From Volvox africanus (taxonomy: Eukaryota > Chlorophyta > Chlorophyceae > Chlamydomonadales > Volvocaceae), in the NCBI GenBank assembly GCA_030268105.1, contig BSDZ01000003.1:5503001-5567000 (forward strand): 64,000 bases of DNA, written 5' to 3'. Every line of letters begins with the position of its first letter. Positions within the stretch are counted from its first letter, which is position 1. A program made the translations under genes and the position numbers. Positions 61,101 to 64,000 of the stretch are shown here, piece by piece. The notes below the pieces were generated by a model, which worked only from the letters and a program-made list of their open reading frames with translations, ran no database searches and was not told where the DNA came from.

Positions 61101-64000
61101 TATATTATATTATATTATATTATATTATATTATATTATATTATATTATATTATATTATATTATATTGTTGTGTTGTGTTGTGTTGTGTTGTGTTGTGTTG
61201 TGTTGTGTTGTGTTGTGTTGTGTTGTGTTGTGTTGTGTTGTGTTATGTTATGTTATATTTCCACCAAGTCACCCGTGTGGAATCTTTCTTGTTCCCTCAG
61301 CATCTGTCCAGCTGGTCCGTCCTTAGTGCCTCCGTCAGGCCGCGCGTGGCGTGGGTGGCCGCCCACTGCCTGCCGCTGCCCGGACATTGGGACGACCGAT
61401 GGGAGCTGCTATTGGGATGTCTGGACTCGCTCTTGCTGCGTGGCACGGACGTGCTGTCCTCCAGCAGGCGGCATGACTTATTAGGATCCGCGTTGGCCGG
61501 CGGGTTGTACAAGGCGGGGCGCCAGGTGCGGAGCGTGAGTAGATCCTGGGGGCCGAGGACCCTAGCGCGTTTGGGCATACGTTATGGCGCGGTGGTGGCG
61601 TGAAGATGAATCCTGAGCTGACCATGGTTTCAGGGTTCACAGGACGTGTCAATAAGAAAGGAAACGTGTACATCCATTCGCAGGTCGCAAAACTCGCAAA
61701 GGCGCCGGAATGCATAATTAGCAAGTTCGTTGTCCAGGTGGCGTGTTCGTACCTCCCTGCCACTGTGGGTTATCCTACGTTCTTGACGTTGAGGTACTGT
61801 GCTCTGAAGATGTCGGCCTGAAGACTGGTCAGGATGTCCAGAGTTAGGGTCAGAGTTAGGGTCAGGACAAGATGACCACGTTGGTTCCCGCAGGCCTGGA
61901 CCGACACGAGCAAGCCGTTCTTGTTCGACATTGCCTCCGCCTCCGCCCTATGTGAGGCGCCCGAGTACGAGGCGCTGGGGCTGCTGGTGGCGCTGACGGC
62001 GCTGCAGCAGCTGGCGGCTGGGCTGGTGAATGCTGTGGCGGACGCCGTGCCGCACGGCCACGCGGGTGCAGTCCACGGTCAGGCAGCTGCGGTGGCTAAG
62101 CGACTAGAAGCGGTGCTGCGGCATTTCATCGGCATGGAGGTAGCGGGTGAGGGCACTGGCCGGTTGCGTTGTGGTAAAGCTAGGCATGGGATGTTTGGAA
62201 GTCCGTCGTGTCCGTGGTGCAGATGCTTCATACTGATGCGTGATAGAGCTCGGTAAGATAATTGACATGGTTCCACAAAGCCTGACACTTGCGACCGCTG
62301 TTCACTCTCCTGACATACTTTTTTTCGTTCTGGCACCAATTTTGGCGCGTGTTTGGCCATCATCACTGTGACGATACCTATCCTGCTCGTGTGTGTCTAT
62401 ATTGTATGGGCCCTATACCATTGGGCTGCGGTTATGGCGGTTATGGCGACACCTGATGGCGTCCGAGGGCAGCTTCTCCACAAGTGCGAGACTGGTGTAA
62501 GCGGATTCTGCGGTACCTGGCGACCATCATGGCTTACACCCCACCTGTTAACTTGCCACCGCTGGTGGCAGCACTTGGGGTCATCGCCAAGCAGGTACGT
62601 GCCGCACTGCTTGGTTTGCGACTTGGTACGGTAACTGAGCGCGTTGAAAGAACCGGTGGTGATTCTGTACGTAGAGCTGCAAGCAGACGGAGTTACGTCA
62701 CGGGATGTGTGATCATCTGAACCTGTGCGTGAACGGCTGAAAGCGAAGGTTTTGGGGTACGTCGAGCCGTACCGCCACGGTTTGACGTCAACGCTCAGAC
62801 GTTGTGTATGAACAAGGGTGGCAAACGCCCGACGCGCAAAGGATAGCGGGTCAAGAAGGGTGAGCCGTGTATACTTCGAGGGCTAGCTTATCGCGGTCAA
62901 GGGCTACTCGTTTAGGCTGGTCCATACCACCAGTCGTGATGATGATTACATCGTTGTGCAGGAGCACCAAGCAGCTGGTGCAGCAGCCCCTGATGACGAT
63001 GACAACTCGTCGGATGCCTCCTCGGTCTACCAACCTGGGGAGGGACAGCCGGAGTTGCCACCGGCGCTAGCTGCAGCGGCAGCAGCAGCAGTAGCAGCCG
63101 CCGCCGCCGCCTCTACGCATGCACAGGACCAGGCTACCGCCAACGAGAGGGCAGGCAACGGCGAGGCTGCACAGGCGGACGGAGTCGCAACGATGGACGA
63201 GGCCGCAAAGCCGCGCGCTCCACGATCCTACCTGGTGAGTTTGCGAGGCAGTTTGCGAAGGGGCGTCAGCTTACCGGAATGAGCGGCAGGGAGGGAAAGT
63301 TTCCAAAAAGTTAGGCGACCGCTATTTATAGTTTGGACACACTTGGTAATGGAAGCCCATAGTTGCCATCGGTGATGATTTCAGGAGGACCGACTGCTGC
63401 TTGTACCTAAAATGCATCTGTCACTGGGTTCTACTACAGCGTCATAATTGCCTATTGGGAAGCAGGATATGCAATTACGTCTTAGTTGTAAGAAGCTACG
63501 TCCTTCGCCCATATAAGCATGAACATGAGCGGCGGCCCTGTTTTTTTCCGTGCCCCGCCAGGTCCATTCTGCAGCCGCCGCCTTGCCCATGTGGGGCTAC
63601 CCATTCGCGCCCCTTTCCGCCGTTGCACTGCACAATTCCAAGCGTGCGCGTCGCCATCGCGCGCTATCCCAACACCTTGCCGACGCGGCAGCTGTGGCGG
63701 AGGCACCGCGGCCCACGCTGGCTGCAGCGCTGCGACCGCTCCAGACCCTGAAGGATGAAGCCACCACTGCGGGCGCATCGCCAGCGTCTGGACCGGTCTT
63801 ATCCTCTCGGGGGCAGTACCGTTTGGACAGCGAGGCCTTCTGGTCGGCGCTGCAGCACACGCGCAGCCCCTGGCAGGAGCTTACGGGGCCAGCGGACCCG
63901 TTGCTGCTACAGGGCTGCTACGTGCGGTCGGGCCAAACACTCGGCGACGCAGCCACAATCACTGTTCTGCTCAGCGCCATAAACAGGTGGACAAGTCATT
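55129..64000 (+). CDS. TPLATE: TPLATE subunit of the TSET/TPLATE adaptor complex, 3' incomplete
   Basis: Large adaptin-like subunit of the TPLATE (TSET) complex, which works with AP-2 and clathrin at the plasma membrane in plants. Exons with consistent phase: 55129-55248, 55322-55435, 55500-55596, 55663-55749, 55797-55973, 56211-56965, 57255-57636, 58470-58917, 59298-59942, 61312-61525, 61894-62146, 62485-62594, 62962-63234, 63562-63986, then off the window; at least 1,366 residues. The N-terminus (SGNDISHMVPEVLQAMLNKP, HVRKLAYEVC, DYRKLWESVAGDVTGSDPEI) parallels Arabidopsis TPLATE residues 30-105. A helical-repeat solenoid follows. WSALQHTRSPWQELTGPADP near the end matches the start of the appendage region. 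Unusual insertions are a basic segment (KSDKEKKSSVFGSRFFRKGK) with an Ala-rich helix in exon 8, and an acidic/poly-Ala linker in the exon at 62962. The exon 7 donor, exon 8 acceptor and the 47-base intron at 55750 are uncertain. Plant TPLATE is about 1,180 residues. Confidence 0.82.
58066..58353 (-). pseudogene. AT-rich protein-like ORF nested in a TPLATE intron (relic or nested gene)
   Basis: This minus-strand frame of about 95 codons lies inside the intron 57637-58469 and differs in base composition from its surroundings. Its translation looks like a folded protein, not noise: QRAMYFWIQDKFPGLKDS, then ICKLLSTAKYEFTGEQ and SSHFTPLRKLLTNEEIRI before TAG. A second minus-strand frame just upstream (to about 58560) reads AVLLVTVFSKELPEGAEVEK and PYRMMDKIGRGRG before a stop at 58369. 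The two could be parts of one disrupted or spliced gene. There is no clear start codon and no family recognised. Options are a captured viral or mobile-element fragment or a small nested host gene. Confidence 0.4.
60161..60289. repeat. 16-bp tandem repeat, about eight copies
   Basis: Units ctttatccaaagcctg, nearly identical; the first and last carry ctttctcc instead of ctttatcc. It lies in the TPLATE intron 59943-61311. Frames across it give false Leu-Tyr-Pro-Lys repeats. It is followed at 60373-60399 by a short (gcaaaa)n run. Confidence 0.95.
60960..61256. repeat. Pentanucleotide satellite (TTATA)n-(TTGTG)n-(TTATG)n
   Basis: About 40 TTATA units with one phase slip near 61061-61070, then about 16 TTGTG units (61165-61243), then two or three TTATG units. 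All lie in the same TPLATE intron, ending about 55 bases before the acceptor at 61311. Confidence 0.95.

Noticed and set aside
61170..61484. ORFs with Leu-Cys-Cys-Val repeats
   Set aside because: These are translations of the TTGTG/TTATA pentamer satellite; only the part from 61312 on is a real exon.

Overview
The window is nuclear DNA of a green alga, most likely a volvocine (Chlamydomonas/Volvox relatives). Genes have several introns with GT..AG borders. Exons are GC-rich and code for long Ala/Gly/Ser/Gln low-complexity stretches. TGTAA, the usual volvocine poly(A) signal, follows several genes. Gene content is plant-like: a plastid-type MATE transporter, a thylakoid-lumen precursor with a twin-arginine signal, and a TPLATE (TSET complex) subunit. 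No bacterial operon, rRNA, tRNA, CRISPR array or complete transposon was recognised. Gene models were built by hand from reading frames, splice sites and phase. Most joins are phase-consistent, but none is confirmed by a transcript.

Layout. (1) 359-2465 (+): 3' part of a class V aminotransferase. (2) 3589-4705 (-): Mpo1/DUF962 membrane protein. (3) 5526-10289 (+): MATE transporter with a plastid-like N-terminus. (4) 11377-15108 (+): nuclear RNA-binding protein with a PWI-like N-terminus, an RS stretch and a PABPN1-like RRM. (5) 16242-16597 (-): 92-residue single-span protein. (6) 17082-20890 (+): NEK6/7-like kinase. (7) 25795-29304 (-): unknown protein, helical at the N-terminus and disordered after it. 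(8) 32008-33215 (-): small protein with a signal sequence and tandem WW-like motifs. (9) 33444-37365 (+): F-box protein with an FBA-type C-terminus. (10) 38388-52237 (-): a giant disordered protein of about 4,100 residues in five exons. (11) 52522-54007 (+): thylakoid-lumen protein. (12) 55129 to the window end (+): TPLATE, running off the right edge.

Genes often sit head to head with short gaps (228 bp between 8 and 9, 284 bp between 10 and 11, 484 bp between 5 and 6), so shared promoters are likely. There is no evidence of a functional cluster. The larger stretches without genes are 20891-25794, 29305-32007 and parts of the TPLATE introns. Those introns hold a 16-bp tandem repeat, a pentanucleotide satellite and an AT-rich, protein-like minus-strand ORF that may be a nested gene or an inserted relic.

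The least explained items are the giant protein with its recurring LSPRxL motif, the signal-bearing WW-repeat protein, the minus-strand ORF inside the TPLATE intron, and the 92-residue membrane protein.
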